Assembly (NCBI GenBank): GCA_017461345.1
Contig: JAFTYP010000022.1
Span: forward strand, 151,574-215,573
Reading direction: 5' to 3'
Length of the DNA stretch: 64,000 bases
Source: Bacteroidaceae bacterium
GTDB taxonomy: Bacteria; Bacteroidota; Bacteroidia; Bacteroidales; Bacteroidaceae
Part shown: one piece after another, positions 1-12,508 of the stretch
Numbering within the stretch: position 1 is the stretch's first letter
Layout: the number at the start of each line of letters is the position of its first letter
Translations under genes and position numbers: made by a program
Notes under the pieces: model-generated
Databases searched by the model: none
The model's input: only the letters and a program-made list of their open reading frames with translations
Told to the model about the DNA's origin: nothing

Positions 1-233
1 AAGCATACTTCAAGGAGTTCCTCGCCGACCCAAAGAATCAGGCTAACCTCAAGAGTGAATTCTTCATTCCCCTGATGGTTGACTACCTCATCAAGAAAGG
101 TCAAGCCACTTGCGAAGTACTTGATACTACAAGCAAATGGTTCGGTGTTACCTATCCGGAAGACCGTCCGGAGGTGGTTGCTAAACTTGTTGCACTTCAC
201 GAAGCAGGACAATATCCCGCAGAAATGTTCTAA
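1..233 (+). CDS. Sugar-phosphate nucleotidyltransferase, C-terminal end (partial)
   Basis: The window opens inside this gene; the last 76 codons are read in frame from base 3 to the TAA at 231-233. The tail contains VLDTTSKWFGVTYPEDRP, which I associate from memory with the C-terminus of the roughly 300-residue nucleotidyltransferase-fold proteins common in Bacteroidales. These transfer a nucleotide to a sugar phosphate, but the exact substrate cannot be told from this fragment. The catalytic N-terminus lies outside the window. A strong hairpin follows directly, so this is probably the last gene of its transcript. Confidence 0.65.
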   Translation, partial: AYFKEFLADPKNQANLKSEFFIPLMVDYLIKKGQATCEVLDTTSKWFGVTYPEDRPEVVAKLVALHEAGQYPAEMF

Positions 234-239
234 AACATC

Positions 240-284
240 AAGCCCCCTTCACGCTTTCGCCTACGAAAACAGAAGGGGGCTTAT
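240..284 (+). terminator. Rho-independent terminator
   Basis: AAGCCCCCTTC at 240-250 pairs with GAAGGGGGCTT ending at 282, followed by a T/A-rich run. It lies 7 bp after the stop of the upstream gene. Confidence 0.8.
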
Positions 285-333
285 TATATTCAATAAGAAA
301 TAACTTCGGACTAATATCACAAACGTTCCTCAT

Positions 334-1635
334 ATGAAACGCATTCTCATCTCTCTACTTATATTTATAAACATTATAAGTATTGCGGCACAAGACCGAA
401 ATGCCATTGACAACAAAACACAACGCATTCGCGAAGAGTTTCAAGACCGAAAGTTCGGAATCTTCCTTCATTGGGGAATCTACTCCATGTTGGCCGATGG
501 AGAGTGGGTGATGCACAATCGAAGCCTTGACCGTAACGAGTATGCAAAACTTGCAGGAGGCTTTTATCCTTCACACTTTGATGCTCGCGAATGGACGAAA
601 CTCTTTAAAGAGGCTGGTGCCCAATACGTCACCTTTACCTCCAGGCATCATGACGGCTTTTCGATGTGGGCAACAAAAGCGAGCCCATATAACGTCGTTG
701 ATGCCACGCCCTTCAAACGTGATGTCATTGGTGAACTTGCGCAGGCATGCCAAGAACAAAAACTCAAACTCCATTTCTACTATAGCCATATGGACTGGCA
801 GCGCACGGATTACCCGATGGGAAGATGCAGAAGTTGCCCTCACGACAGTGCTACCACAAATTGGGAAACCTATTATGCCTTCATGAACAAGCAACTCACA
901 GAACTTCTGACCAATTATGGCCCGATTGGTGCCATTTGGTTCGATGGCATGTGGGACCATCCAGAGAAGGAATTCGACTGGCAACTCGATGAGCAGTACG
1001 CACTTATCAAACGCCTGCAACCTGCTTGTATGATAGGAAACAACCATCACGGCTCGCCCATTGGGGTTGAGGACTTCCAACTCTTCGAACAAGATCTGCC
1101 GGGGCAGAACACTGCCGGATTCTCCGGAGATCAAAAGATATCACAACTTCCATTGGAAACCTGCATGACGATGAACAACACGTGGGGTTACAGCATTACC
1201 GACAGAAACTACAAGAGCAGTGAAGACCTCATTCGTCGTTTGGTTACTGCTGCTGGCTTGAATGCTAACTTTCTACTTAACATTGGCCCACGACCTGACG
1301 GAAAACTGCCAGACCAGTCTGTCGAAATACTGAAGCACATAGGAACCTTCATGAAAGAAAACGGAGAAACCATCTATGGAACTCGAGGTGGCTGTGTTCC
1401 TCCGCAAGCATGGGGTGTTACAACACAAAAAGGAAAGAAACTCTATATACATATACTCAACAAGGTTGAGAATGGACAAATTTTTCTTCCCCTCACAGAA
1501 CAGAGCATCACAAAAGTGGTGTCATACGACAGCAAGGCGAAGATGAAGATTCAGCAGGAGAAGGGCGGATGCCGTATCTTCCTACCAGAACAGCCCGACT
1601 TGGTTGACTTTATTCTTTGTGCCACCCTTAAATAA
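334..1635 (+). CDS. Alpha-L-fucosidase, GH29 family, secreted
   Basis: A 433-residue exported glycoside hydrolase that should release alpha-linked L-fucose from glycans. A hydrophobic signal peptide (MKRILISLLIFINIISIAAQ) is followed by the GH29 catalytic barrel: FGIFLHWGIYSM near residue 42, the active-site-lining SRHHDGFSMW near residue 103, and AIWFDGMWDH near residue 205, whose first Asp is at the position of the GH29 nucleophile. FLLNIGPRPDGKLP near residue 313 is also typical of the family. There is no long C-terminal carbohydrate-binding domain. The stop overlaps the next start by one base (TAATG), so it is probably translated together with the lytic transglycosylase. Whether it prefers alpha-1,2, 1,3/4 or 1,6 linkages cannot be seen. 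Confidence 0.92.
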   Translation: MKRILISLLIFINIISIAAQDRNAIDNKTQRIREEFQDRKFGIFLHWGIYSMLADGEWVMHNRSLDRNEYAKLAGGFYPSHFDAREWTKLFKEAGAQYVTFTSRHHDGFSMWATKASPYNVVDATPFKRDVIGELAQACQEQKLKLHFYYSHMDWQRTDYPMGRCRSCPHDSATTNWETYYAFMNKQLTELLTNYGPIGAIWFDGMWDHPEKEFDWQLDEQYALIKRLQPACMIGNNHHGSPIGVEDFQLFEQDLPGQNTAGFSGDQKISQLPLETCMTMNNTWGYSITDRNYKSSEDLIRRLVTAAGLNANFLLNIGPRPDGKLPDQSVEILKHIGTFMKENGETIYGTRGGCVPPQAWGVTTQKGKKLYIHILNKVENGQIFLPLTEQSITKVVSYDSKAKMKIQQEKGGCRIFLPEQPDLVDFILCATLK

Positions 1636-2783
1636 TGAATAAGGTCCTGACCTATCTCTTTGTTCTTCTGCTTACTGCTTGCACAGCCAAGCAGGAGAAA
1701 AGTCGTTCCGTTTTATTCTCTACAGAAACAGAAAAAACGGACACTCTGCTGTATTATGACCTGCACGAAATACAGAGTAGCGGCACTATTATTGCAGGCA
1801 CACTGAGTGGGCCGGACACTTACTACGAATATCACGGCAAGAGAATGGGGGCACAATTCCAGATTGCAGAGGCATTTGCACAGAGCATCGGAGTTGTTCT
1901 CCAAATGGAAATTTCGCCCGACACCACAACGTTATTGGAAAGGCTGAGAGCGGGCGAAATTGACTTCATTGCCCTCGAAATGCCAACATGGCAGACACGC
2001 GATGGCGAAAGCCTTTTGAGAGACGCCATTGCCGAGTGGTGGGAGCCCAATCGCATTCGGCAGATAAAGAGTTCTGCCAATAATACAACCGTTACCGTAA
2101 AACGCCGGATGCGTCCCGCTATGCAAGATATTTCGCACGGCATCATTTCGGCCTACGACGATTTGTTTCGCCGGCATAGTCTTACTGCCGGATGGGATTG
2201 GCGTCTGCTTGCTGCCATGTGCTACCAGGAGTCTGGTTTCGACCCTCAGGCTATCTCGTCTGTGGGGGCTGAAGGATTGATGCAGTTGATGCCTTCCACT
2301 GCCGAAGCAATGGGCGTTCCTGTGGATAAACGCTTTGATCCCGAGCATAACATTGCTGCATCGACACGATATATCAGAATCGTCAGCCAGTCTTTTTCCG
2401 ACATCAACAACGCAGAAGAGCGCATCAAGTTCACGCTTGCTGCCTACAACGGAGGTGTCGGGCACATTCAAGATGCCCAAATCCTGGCTCGCAAAGCAGG
2501 GAAAAACCACCAGCTTTGGCACGATGTCGCACCCTACATCCTGCATCTTTCCGAACCACAATACTACCGAGACCCAGACGTCCGCCATGGTTATATGCGT
2601 GGAAGCGAAACGGAAGCCTATGTCCGACTCATCATCGAACGATGGAATCAATATCGTGGATATGCTCGCAATCATAGCGCAGGCAGTACGCCATCGCCTG
2701 CCAAAAAGAGTCTGCAGGATGGTGAGTACCGGAGCATTGTCAAGCCTGCAGAAGAATGGGTGCCAGAGAACAGACAAAACTAA
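1635..2783 (+). CDS. MltF-like membrane-bound lytic transglycosylase, lipoprotein
   Basis: A 382-residue lipoprotein (lipobox LLTAC near residue 16) that should cleave peptidoglycan non-hydrolytically, giving 1,6-anhydro-muropeptides. The C-terminal SLT domain is clear: MCYQESGFDPQA carries the catalytic Glu at residue 199, followed by GAEGLMQLMPSTAEAMG and LAAYNGGVGHI. The N-terminal part (about residues 50-165) looks like a solute-binding-protein module (YHGKRMGAQFQIAEAFA, LRAGEIDFIALEMP) but is only about half the length usual for MltF proteins of this phylum. It overlaps the fucosidase stop by one base. A tandem-repeat intergenic element starts directly after its stop codon. Confidence 0.85.
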   Translation: MNKVLTYLFVLLLTACTAKQEKSRSVLFSTETEKTDTLLYYDLHEIQSSGTIIAGTLSGPDTYYEYHGKRMGAQFQIAEAFAQSIGVVLQMEISPDTTTLLERLRAGEIDFIALEMPTWQTRDGESLLRDAIAEWWEPNRIRQIKSSANNTTVTVKRRMRPAMQDISHGIISAYDDLFRRHSLTAGWDWRLLAAMCYQESGFDPQAISSVGAEGLMQLMPSTAEAMGVPVDKRFDPEHNIAASTRYIRIVSQSFSDINNAEERIKFTLAAYNGGVGHIQDAQILARKAGKNHQLWHDVAPYILHLSEPQYYRDPDVRHGYMRGSETEAYVRLIIERWNQYRGYARNHSAGSTPSPAKKSLQDGEYRSIVKPAEEWVPENRQN

Positions 2784-6529
<3,746 letters not shown>

Positions 6530-6536
6530 CATTACA

Positions 6537-6770
6537 ATGAAACAGGAAGAACTATCACTCGAAGAACAAGTTGAGCGTATTCGTAAGAAACGTGCAAAAC
6601 AACTTGACAAAACAAAAATCAAAACAGCACTTAATGTCTTGTTCCTGCTTTTGGCAGCCATCGGACTTGCCATGTACTTTTTCTTCGATACAAATAATGT
6701 AACAGCACTCCTTGTTATTGCTCTCGGTATGTTATTCAAAGTGATAGAATTCATACTACGTCTCTTTTAA
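6537..6770 (+). CDS. Small two-helix membrane protein of unknown function
   Basis: A 77-residue protein. The ATG at 6537 was chosen because it lies just after the GH2 stop (6529) and begins a sensible sequence; extending upstream would run into the GH2 gene. Residues 1-28 are highly charged (EEQVERIRKKRAKQLDKTKI) and are followed by two hydrophobic segments (about 32-48 and 54-76) joined by FFDTNN. I do not recognise a named family. It ends 3 bp before the porin start, so it is probably co-translated with it. The charged cytoplasmic N-terminus and two helices suggest an inner-membrane accessory protein, which is inference only. Confidence 0.75.
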   Translation: MKQEELSLEEQVERIRKKRAKQLDKTKIKTALNVLFLLLAAIGLAMYFFFDTNNVTALLVIALGMLFKVIEFILRLF

Positions 6771-6773
6771 GCA

Positions 6774-9050
6774 ATGAACCGAACAGCATACATACAACTA
6801 TTCTTGCTCCTCGCCTTATGGTGGGGAGGCAGTAGTCAATGGTCTTTTGTCCTGGCACAAGCACACCGCGTCAACCAAGATGGGAGTAATACCACTCTCT
6901 ATGATGATGGCGACAGTTACATCCTAACGCCAGAACATGGAACCTATGTTGATGGTGCAGGCAATCGGACAACCTGGGGACGAGACACTACAAGGTTCAA
7001 AAGCAAGAAGAATATCCCCATCGGACAATATCAGTGGGTTCTGGAGCCTCGTCTCGGAACTATTATCGATGCCGAGAACAACGACACCGTAGTGCATGAC
7101 TTCTACAAATGGAATGCCACAGATGGTTATACTGGCGAATATAACTACCTTGCCAACATCGGTTCTCCTCGTTTGAGTCGTCTCTATTTCAATCGTAACA
7201 ACACCTCCGACGAATTTCTTTTCCTTCAGCCGTTCAGTTTCTTTCGTGGCTCACTGCAAGACTTTCGTTTTACTAACACGAAGAGTCCCATTACGAACCT
7301 TGCCTATCACTCATGCGGCAACAGGCAAACGGGCGAAGATCGCGTCAGAGGTTATTTTGCCACAAACATCAATAAGCGGGCAGGACTGGGCTTCAAGATT
7401 GACTACAGTTATGGCATTGGCTACTACTATGCCCAGCCAAACAGCATGTTTGGAAGTACCTTCTACGGCTATTACCGAGGCGACCGTTACAACCTTCATG
7501 CATACATAGGTATCAATCACATGAAGATGGGTGAAAACGGTGGTATCGAAGACGACCGATACATCGAAGACCCTTTGGCCTTCGGACAGGAATATACTCC
7601 GGGAAACATTCCTACGATGCTCAGCCAAACATGGAACCGCAACCATGAACAACACGCATATCTCACTCATCGATATAATGTTGGTTTCTCCAGGACAATA
7701 GAAGTGCCGGATTCGTTGAAACCCATTCCACCATCGGCATCGGCACTCATCTCCAATCTTCCGGACAGTATTCAAACAATACTCCGACAAGATTCCGTGA
7801 TGCGTAAACTTACCGTCGATTCGCTCCTGCAAGTTTGGAATGACACGCTTACGGTTCCCACTGAGTTTGTTCCTGTAACAAGTTTCATCCACACATTCGA
7901 GATGAGTAATCTCAAACACGAGTATCTGTCACACAATACAACCCAAAACTACTACACCCACAATTACTACGGAGATGCTAACGAAATGTCGGATTTGACA
8001 CGAGCACTTTCCGTTCGTAACACCTTCGGCGTGGCTTTGCGCGAAGGATTTAACAAATGGGCAAAAATGGGTATTACACTGTTTGGCACACATAAGTTGC
8101 GTTCTTACAAACTGATGGATGGGCTCAACGGTATGATGCCATACACGGAACACGACATCTCGGTGGGCGGAGAACTGTCTCGCACGCAAGGCTCCCGTTT
8201 CAATTATAATGCTTCGGGAGAAGTTTGGCTTATCGGAGAGCATGTTGGTGACATGAACATTGACGGGAAAACCGACCTGAACATTCGCCTTGGCAAACGC
8301 GACACTCTCGTTGCTAACCTGCATGCCGGTTTCATGCATCGCAAACCTACATTCTTCTTCAGGCATTTCCATTCACAGAGTACCTGGTGGGACAATTACG
8401 ACCTCAGTCGTGAAGTTCGCTTCAAAGTCGATGGCACGTTACGTCTTAAGAAGTTAGGTACAAAACTGCAAGTAGGGTTTGAAAATGTGTCTAACTACAC
8501 TTACTTCGGCATGCAAAACACTCTGCTCAAAGGGAAAGATACAAAAAGTGTCATCCCCACGGATTTCAGTCATGCAGTAGGTGTGATGCAAGCAGACAAT
8601 GTGCAAGTCTTCGGAGCAAGTCTTTCGCAGGAACTCAAGTGGAAGATTGTGCATTGGGATAATAGAATCAGTTATCAAACAAGCAGTAACCAAGATGCTC
8701 TTCCGCTTCCAACTGTCGATGTTTATACAAATCTGTATCTGTTGTTCCGTATAGCAAAAGTGATGCGTGTGCAATTAGGAGCCGACATGCGTTTCTTTAC
8801 TTCATACTATGCTCCCGACTACAGTCCTGCCATTCAACAGTTTGCTGTCCAGGACACCAACCACGAACGCATAGAGATCGGCAACTACCCCATCATCGGT
8901 GCTTATGCCAACCTACATCTTAAACGCTGTCGCATATATGTATCAGCACGACACGTCAATGCAGGCTCCGGTCATTCGTTCCTCGTACCACACTATCCTA
9001 TCAACCCAATGACCATACATTTTGGTCTTAGTTGGAACTTTTTTAATTAA
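6774..9050 (+). CDS. Putative outer-membrane porin (Porin_10-like)
   Basis: A 758-residue exported protein with a signal peptide ending near VLAQA (residue 30). The body is rich in alternating aromatic and polar residues typical of outer-membrane beta strands (GLGFKIDYSYGIGYYY, FGSTFYGYYRGDRYNLHAY) and closes with MTIHFGLSWNFFN, a terminal beta strand ending in an aromatic-polar residue pair. Length and layout fit the Bacteroidota putative porin family (Pfam Porin_10). It starts 3 bp after the small membrane protein and ends 1 bp before the oxidoreductase start, so all belong to one transcript. It may admit a solute processed by the neighbouring beta-galactosidase, but these porins are also found without such neighbours. 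Confidence 0.8.
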   Translation: MNRTAYIQLFLLLALWWGGSSQWSFVLAQAHRVNQDGSNTTLYDDGDSYILTPEHGTYVDGAGNRTTWGRDTTRFKSKKNIPIGQYQWVLEPRLGTIIDAENNDTVVHDFYKWNATDGYTGEYNYLANIGSPRLSRLYFNRNNTSDEFLFLQPFSFFRGSLQDFRFTNTKSPITNLAYHSCGNRQTGEDRVRGYFATNINKRAGLGFKIDYSYGIGYYYAQPNSMFGSTFYGYYRGDRYNLHAYIGINHMKMGENGGIEDDRYIEDPLAFGQEYTPGNIPTMLSQTWNRNHEQHAYLTHRYNVGFSRTIEVPDSLKPIPPSASALISNLPDSIQTILRQDSVMRKLTVDSLLQVWNDTLTVPTEFVPVTSFIHTFEMSNLKHEYLSHNTTQNYYTHNYYGDANEMSDLTRALSVRNTFGVALREGFNKWAKMGITLFGTHKLRSYKLMDGLNGMMPYTEHDISVGGELSRTQGSRFNYNASGEVWLIGEHVGDMNIDGKTDLNIRLGKRDTLVANLHAGFMHRKPTFFFRHFHSQSTWWDNYDLSREVRFKVDGTLRLKKLGTKLQVGFENVSNYTYFGMQNTLLKGKDTKSVIPTDFSHAVGVMQADNVQVFGASLSQELKWKIVHWDNRISYQTSSNQDALPLPTVDVYTNLYLLFRIAKVMRVQLGADMRFFTSYYAPDYSPAIQQFAVQDTNHERIEIGNYPIIGAYANLHLKRCRIYVSARHVNAGSGHSFLVPHYPINPMTIHFGLSWNFFN

Positions 9051-9051
9051 A

Positions 9052-10047
9052 ATGTCTCAACCTATATATAAAGAAATACGCTGGGGATTCATCGGATGCG
9101 GTGAAGTCACAGAAAAGAAGAGTGGTCCGGCATTTAACCAAGTGCCTGGTTCACGCATACAAGCCGTAATGAGCCGTAGCAAAGAAAAGGCAAGTTCATA
9201 TGCAGAACGGCACAACATTCCACGTTGGTACACAGATGCACAACAACTCATTAACGACCCCGATGTGAATGCTGTCTACATTGCTACGCCTCCTTCTTCG
9301 CATGCCACATACGCTATTATGGCAATGAAAGCAGGGAAACCTGTATATGTAGAGAAACCTTTGGCAAGCAGTTACATCGACTGTCAACGCATCAATCGTA
9401 TCAGCGAGCAGACACATGTTCCATGCTTCGTGGCATATTATCGTCGCAACCTGCCATACTTCATGAAGGTCAAAGAATTGGTTGAGAGCGGAGTCATTGG
9501 CAAAGTAACTTCCGTACAAATACGCTTTGCCTGTCCGCCACGCTTGCTCGACTATAACAGCACCGCACTGCCTTGGCGAGTGCAACGCGACATTGCAGGT
9601 GGAGGCTATTTCTACGACCTTGCTCCACACCAGATTGACTTGTTGCAAGAAATCTTTGGACCGATTGTACGGGCAAAAGGTTTTAGCAGCAATCGTGGCA
9701 AACTCTACGAGACTGAAGATACTGTGAGTGCAGCCTTCCAGTTTGCCGACGGGCTACCCGGAAGTGGCTCATGGTGTTTTGTCAGCCACGAGAGTGCTCG
9801 CACCGACCGCATCGAACTTATCGGAGAACACGGACAACTCTGTTTCTCTGTCTTTACGTATGAACCCATCATGCTGCGTACGGAGCAGGGACAACAAGAG
9901 TTGCATATAGAAAACCCGGAACATGTACAACTGCCACTCATCCGCAGCGTTGTAGAACACCTGCAACATAATGGCATCTGTACTGCCGACAGCATAAGTG
10001 CCACCAGCGTAAATTGGGTAATGGACCGTATCCTCGGAAAGATTTAA
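9052..10047 (+). CDS. Gfo/Idh/MocA-family NAD(P)-dependent oxidoreductase, cytoplasmic
   Basis: A 331-residue protein starting at ATG 9052, one base after the porin stop. It has an N-terminal Rossmann fold (IRWGFIGCGEVTEKKSGPAF, with the glycine-rich turn modified to GCGEV) and the family signature VYVEKPLASS near residue 103. The C-terminal alpha/beta substrate domain contains GGGYFYDLAPHQIDLLQEIFG, whose His is at the place of the catalytic His in this family. There is no signal peptide. The family oxidises or reduces sugars, inositols or bile pigments, and the substrate cannot be read from sequence. It closes the GH2-led operon, so a sugar derivative is plausible. Confidence 0.85.
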   Translation: MSQPIYKEIRWGFIGCGEVTEKKSGPAFNQVPGSRIQAVMSRSKEKASSYAERHNIPRWYTDAQQLINDPDVNAVYIATPPSSHATYAIMAMKAGKPVYVEKPLASSYIDCQRINRISEQTHVPCFVAYYRRNLPYFMKVKELVESGVIGKVTSVQIRFACPPRLLDYNSTALPWRVQRDIAGGGYFYDLAPHQIDLLQEIFGPIVRAKGFSSNRGKLYETEDTVSAAFQFADGLPGSGSWCFVSHESARTDRIELIGEHGQLCFSVFTYEPIMLRTEQGQQELHIENPEHVQLPLIRSVVEHLQHNGICTADSISATSVNWVMDRILGKI

Positions 10048-10139
10048 TTCGAGGAATTATTTTTCAACCCGCTGCACAAAAGGGAGAGTTTCTCAACCAC
10101 ACGAGTCCGTTTCGTTAAATGGACTGCAGGGTAATTGAA

Positions 10140-11180
10140 TTACCGTTTGTTTCCAACCTTCATCAGCATAATGCCGATGACTATCCAAACGATTTCGCGT
10201 ACACGACAGATAATGCTCACGAAGAGTCCTTGAGCCGCTGTCAAGCCAAGGGCTGCTGTGGAAAGCGCAAAGCCACCTTCTTGTACGCCTAACTGCATCG
10301 GCAGGAATCCAATCAGGTTTGCAAAAAGTGTTGTGAGAGACACAATGAGAATGGAGTGCATATATGTAAGCATAATGCCATCGATGCCTCCGCCTCCGTC
10401 AATGCCGAAAAGTAACAGCATGAACAACACTTCTGCACTTTGGACGACTCGTGCCAGGTATTCAAGCAGCAATGCTACATAGAAGTTACGGCGACTCTGC
10501 TGATGCAGGGCTGCTATCTGCTCGTCGACCTTATGCAACGACTCGGCATGGGCGGCAAGGAAACGTTGGCTCCAACCTTTAAGTCCGGGCAGATGTCCTA
10601 TCCAACGAATGGCTCTTACGACAAGACCATATCGGTATCCCCTTGAAAAGAGGTAGAATGCTATCAGACAGAATACGACAATCACACCGAGCACGATGCA
10701 GACCGTTGTGTTAAGACTGCATGCCTCGTCGCCTGCCAAAGCAAGTATCAGGTAGAAGAACACGGTGGAAAACCAAAACCAGAAGTGCGAGAACATGTGC
10801 ATCATGGCATATAGTATGACAGAAGACGTTGCATGCTGCTTGGAGATGTCCTTGCTTAACTCCAAGATGCGGTATGGTTCTCCGCCCAACCCCCCGACAG
10901 GAGTGGCATAGTTCAAGGCGTAGCCTGTGATCGTCAACTTGAATATACGCCAGAAACCTACATGTTCGTCGGGATCTGTATTGCCCTTGATAATCGTCAT
11001 CCAGGCTAAAGCATTAATGCCATAGATGACGACCCAGATGCCGATAATGGGTATCAGCCAATAGCCGGCACGGCAGATGTGGTCCCACAACTCTACGAAA
11101 CTGACGTCGAAGGTGAATAGCATCACCACGACGACGGCAAGACCAAGGATGAAAAATATGTTATTCAGATTCCACTTCAT
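10140..11180 (-). CDS. Lysylphosphatidylglycerol-synthase-TM / flippase-like membrane protein
   Basis: A 346-residue polytopic membrane protein with about eight hydrophobic segments, of the LPG_synthase_TM (UPF0104) family. Visible family features are NYATPVGGLGGEPYRI near residue 93 and the C-terminal IGFLPMQLGVQEGGFALS near residue 290. It lacks the cytoplasmic aminoacyl-transferase domain of MprF, so a transport or flipping role for a lipid-linked molecule is more likely than lipid lysylation. Its ATG overlaps the stop of the CDP-alcohol phosphotransferase by 4 bp, so the two are translationally coupled, and together they suggest synthesis and translocation of one lipid product. Confidence 0.82.
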   Translation of the reverse strand: MKWNLNNIFFILGLAVVVVMLFTFDVSFVELWDHICRAGYWLIPIIGIWVVIYGINALAWMTIIKGNTDPDEHVGFWRIFKLTITGYALNYATPVGGLGGEPYRILELSKDISKQHATSSVILYAMMHMFSHFWFWFSTVFFYLILALAGDEACSLNTTVCIVLGVIVVFCLIAFYLFSRGYRYGLVVRAIRWIGHLPGLKGWSQRFLAAHAESLHKVDEQIAALHQQSRRNFYVALLLEYLARVVQSAEVLFMLLLFGIDGGGGIDGIMLTYMHSILIVSLTTLFANLIGFLPMQLGVQEGGFALSTAALGLTAAQGLFVSIICRVREIVWIVIGIMLMKVGNKR

Positions 11181-12208
11181 ACACTGGCCTTTACTTTATC
11201 TGCCACCCTTCGGCAGAAAGCCTCATGGCGACGGTTGATGTAGTATGCCAGAAGCCCCATGAAAACAATCTCGAAAATAGTGTTTGCAATAGGCACATCG
11301 AAGAGACAGAACAGGAAGAACATGCCCGAACGGAAGTTGAACGTAAGCATCGCATTCAAGGGCATGATGGCTTTCGACTCGCGATGGAGTTCTGCGCGTA
11401 TCTCTTCGGGCATATTGCCGGCATTGCCATACTTCTCGCGCAAAGTATTCAAGAGGTTCTGGAACTCCGGTGTCACCTTCTCCTGCTTACGCGTATAGTT
11501 TATGTATGTCTTGAGGAAAGACTTCCAGAGGAGGTTGCCCTTGCTGGGTGTCTCGTCATATACCTTCTGTTGTTGCACAGAAGAATCGAGTTCGCATCCG
11601 TTTTCTCCTTTCAAAAGGAACAGATGAATCTGGATATAATAGTCGGCCAAACGCTGTTGGCCACCCATGCCGACGAATCCGGAATAAAGCGTCAGAACAA
11701 CGGCTATTGCAGTGGCAATGAGTGTATTCTCTTCTGTGTCGGGAATACCAAGCCATCCGAACTCCAAAGAATGGTGGTTATAGAAACGCACCATCAGGAG
11801 GACATAAATGGGGATGAACCAGACAAAACCGGCCACACCGTCGAGTATTCTGCCCAAACGGCTTTTCTTTCCTGTCATTCGGGCAAGTTGTCCGTCGGTA
11901 CAGTCGAAGATGTCAGCCTGGCAGAGCAACAAGATGCCGATGATGTTGAGGAGGAGTCCGTGCCATCCTTCATAGTAAAAACTGCCGTGCATGAAGAACA
12001 CACTGGCTGCCGCACCGATGAACATCGAAATAATAGTCACGGTGTTCGGATGGATGTCGAACTTTGCAAAAAATAAAGCCCACAGATAACTGAGTGGGCG
12101 TACTACACGATAATCAAGCCAGTCTTCTGTCTCAGAAGATTTCAATGTTGCCTGAACTTTCTTCTTTAAGTCTTTAATCATTTTCCTTTTCTTTGACTTT
12201 GAAATCAC
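11177..12208 (-). CDS. CDP-alcohol phosphatidyltransferase-family protein
   Basis: A 343-residue integral membrane enzyme of the CDP-OH_P_transf family, which transfers a phospho-alcohol from a CDP carrier to an acceptor alcohol or lipid. The motif is visible as DCTDGQLARMTGKKSRLG then RILDGVAG, near residues 104-130. The first three aspartates, the AR pair and the glycine are present, but the position of the usual fourth Asp is Gly (DGVAG instead of DxxxD). About six hydrophobic stretches surround it, and a roughly 100-residue soluble insertion lies between about 180 and 275. It is coupled to a flippase-like gene and diverges from a PLP enzyme and a cytidylyltransferase-like gene, which suggests a CDP-activated head group. 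The actual substrate is unknown. Confidence 0.83.
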   Translation of the reverse strand: MISKSKKRKMIKDLKKKVQATLKSSETEDWLDYRVVRPLSYLWALFFAKFDIHPNTVTIISMFIGAAASVFFMHGSFYYEGWHGLLLNIIGILLLCQADIFDCTDGQLARMTGKKSRLGRILDGVAGFVWFIPIYVLLMVRFYNHHSLEFGWLGIPDTEENTLIATAIAVVLTLYSGFVGMGGQQRLADYYIQIHLFLLKGENGCELDSSVQQQKVYDETPSKGNLLWKSFLKTYINYTRKQEKVTPEFQNLLNTLREKYGNAGNMPEEIRAELHRESKAIMPLNAMLTFNFRSGMFFLFCLFDVPIANTIFEIVFMGLLAYYINRRHEAFCRRVADKVKASV

Positions 12209-12234
12209 CTCAACAAGGAGAGTCCCGAAACCTT

Positions 12235-12308
12235 ACACGTTAAGTCGTCAAACTATACACGTTAAGTTGACGATTTTAACACGTTAAGTTTGCCGTTTTA
12301 ACTGGCAT
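12235..12308 (+). repeat. 22-bp-period intergenic repeat, locus B
   Basis: Three 22-bp units at 12235-12256, 12257-12278 and 12279-12300, each starting with ACACGTTAAGT. The tails are CGTCAAACTAT, TGACGATTTTA and TTGCCGTTTTA. The array is closed by ACTGGCAT, nearly the same closing sequence as locus A. It sits in the divergent spacer between the CDP-alcohol phosphotransferase and the PLP enzyme. Confidence 0.9.
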
Positions 12309-12393
12309 AGTTTTCGGAGCCGACTTGTGTCGAGAAAAAGCCTCGCACACAGCCCGAACAATCCTCCCTCGAAGGGGTCCTTCATTCAGGCTG

Positions 12394-12401
12394 CAAAAGT
12401 A
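12394..12401 (-). promoter_or_regulatory. Possible -7 element for the minus-strand CDP-alcohol operon
   Basis: CAAAAGTA on the plus strand gives TACTTTTG (TAnnTTTG) on the minus strand, about 185 bp before the phosphotransferase start. No clear TTTG is seen at the right distance, so this is a weak call. Confidence 0.4.
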
Positions 12402-12451
12402 CAACATCTTTTGCAATTATGCCACATCTCCTCCCTTTTTTTTCCTTTTAC

Positions 12452-12482
12452 TTTGCGGTTTGGGATAAATGTCGTAACTTTG
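12452..12482 (+). promoter_or_regulatory. Bacteroidota-type promoter for the PLP enzyme / cytidylyltransferase pair
   Basis: TTTG at 12452-12455, a 19-bp spacer and TAACTTTG at 12475-12482, with the ATG 26 bp further on. It fits the consensus exactly. Confidence 0.78.
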
Positions 12483-12508
12483 CACATAAATAAAAACTAA
12501 AGAAGATA

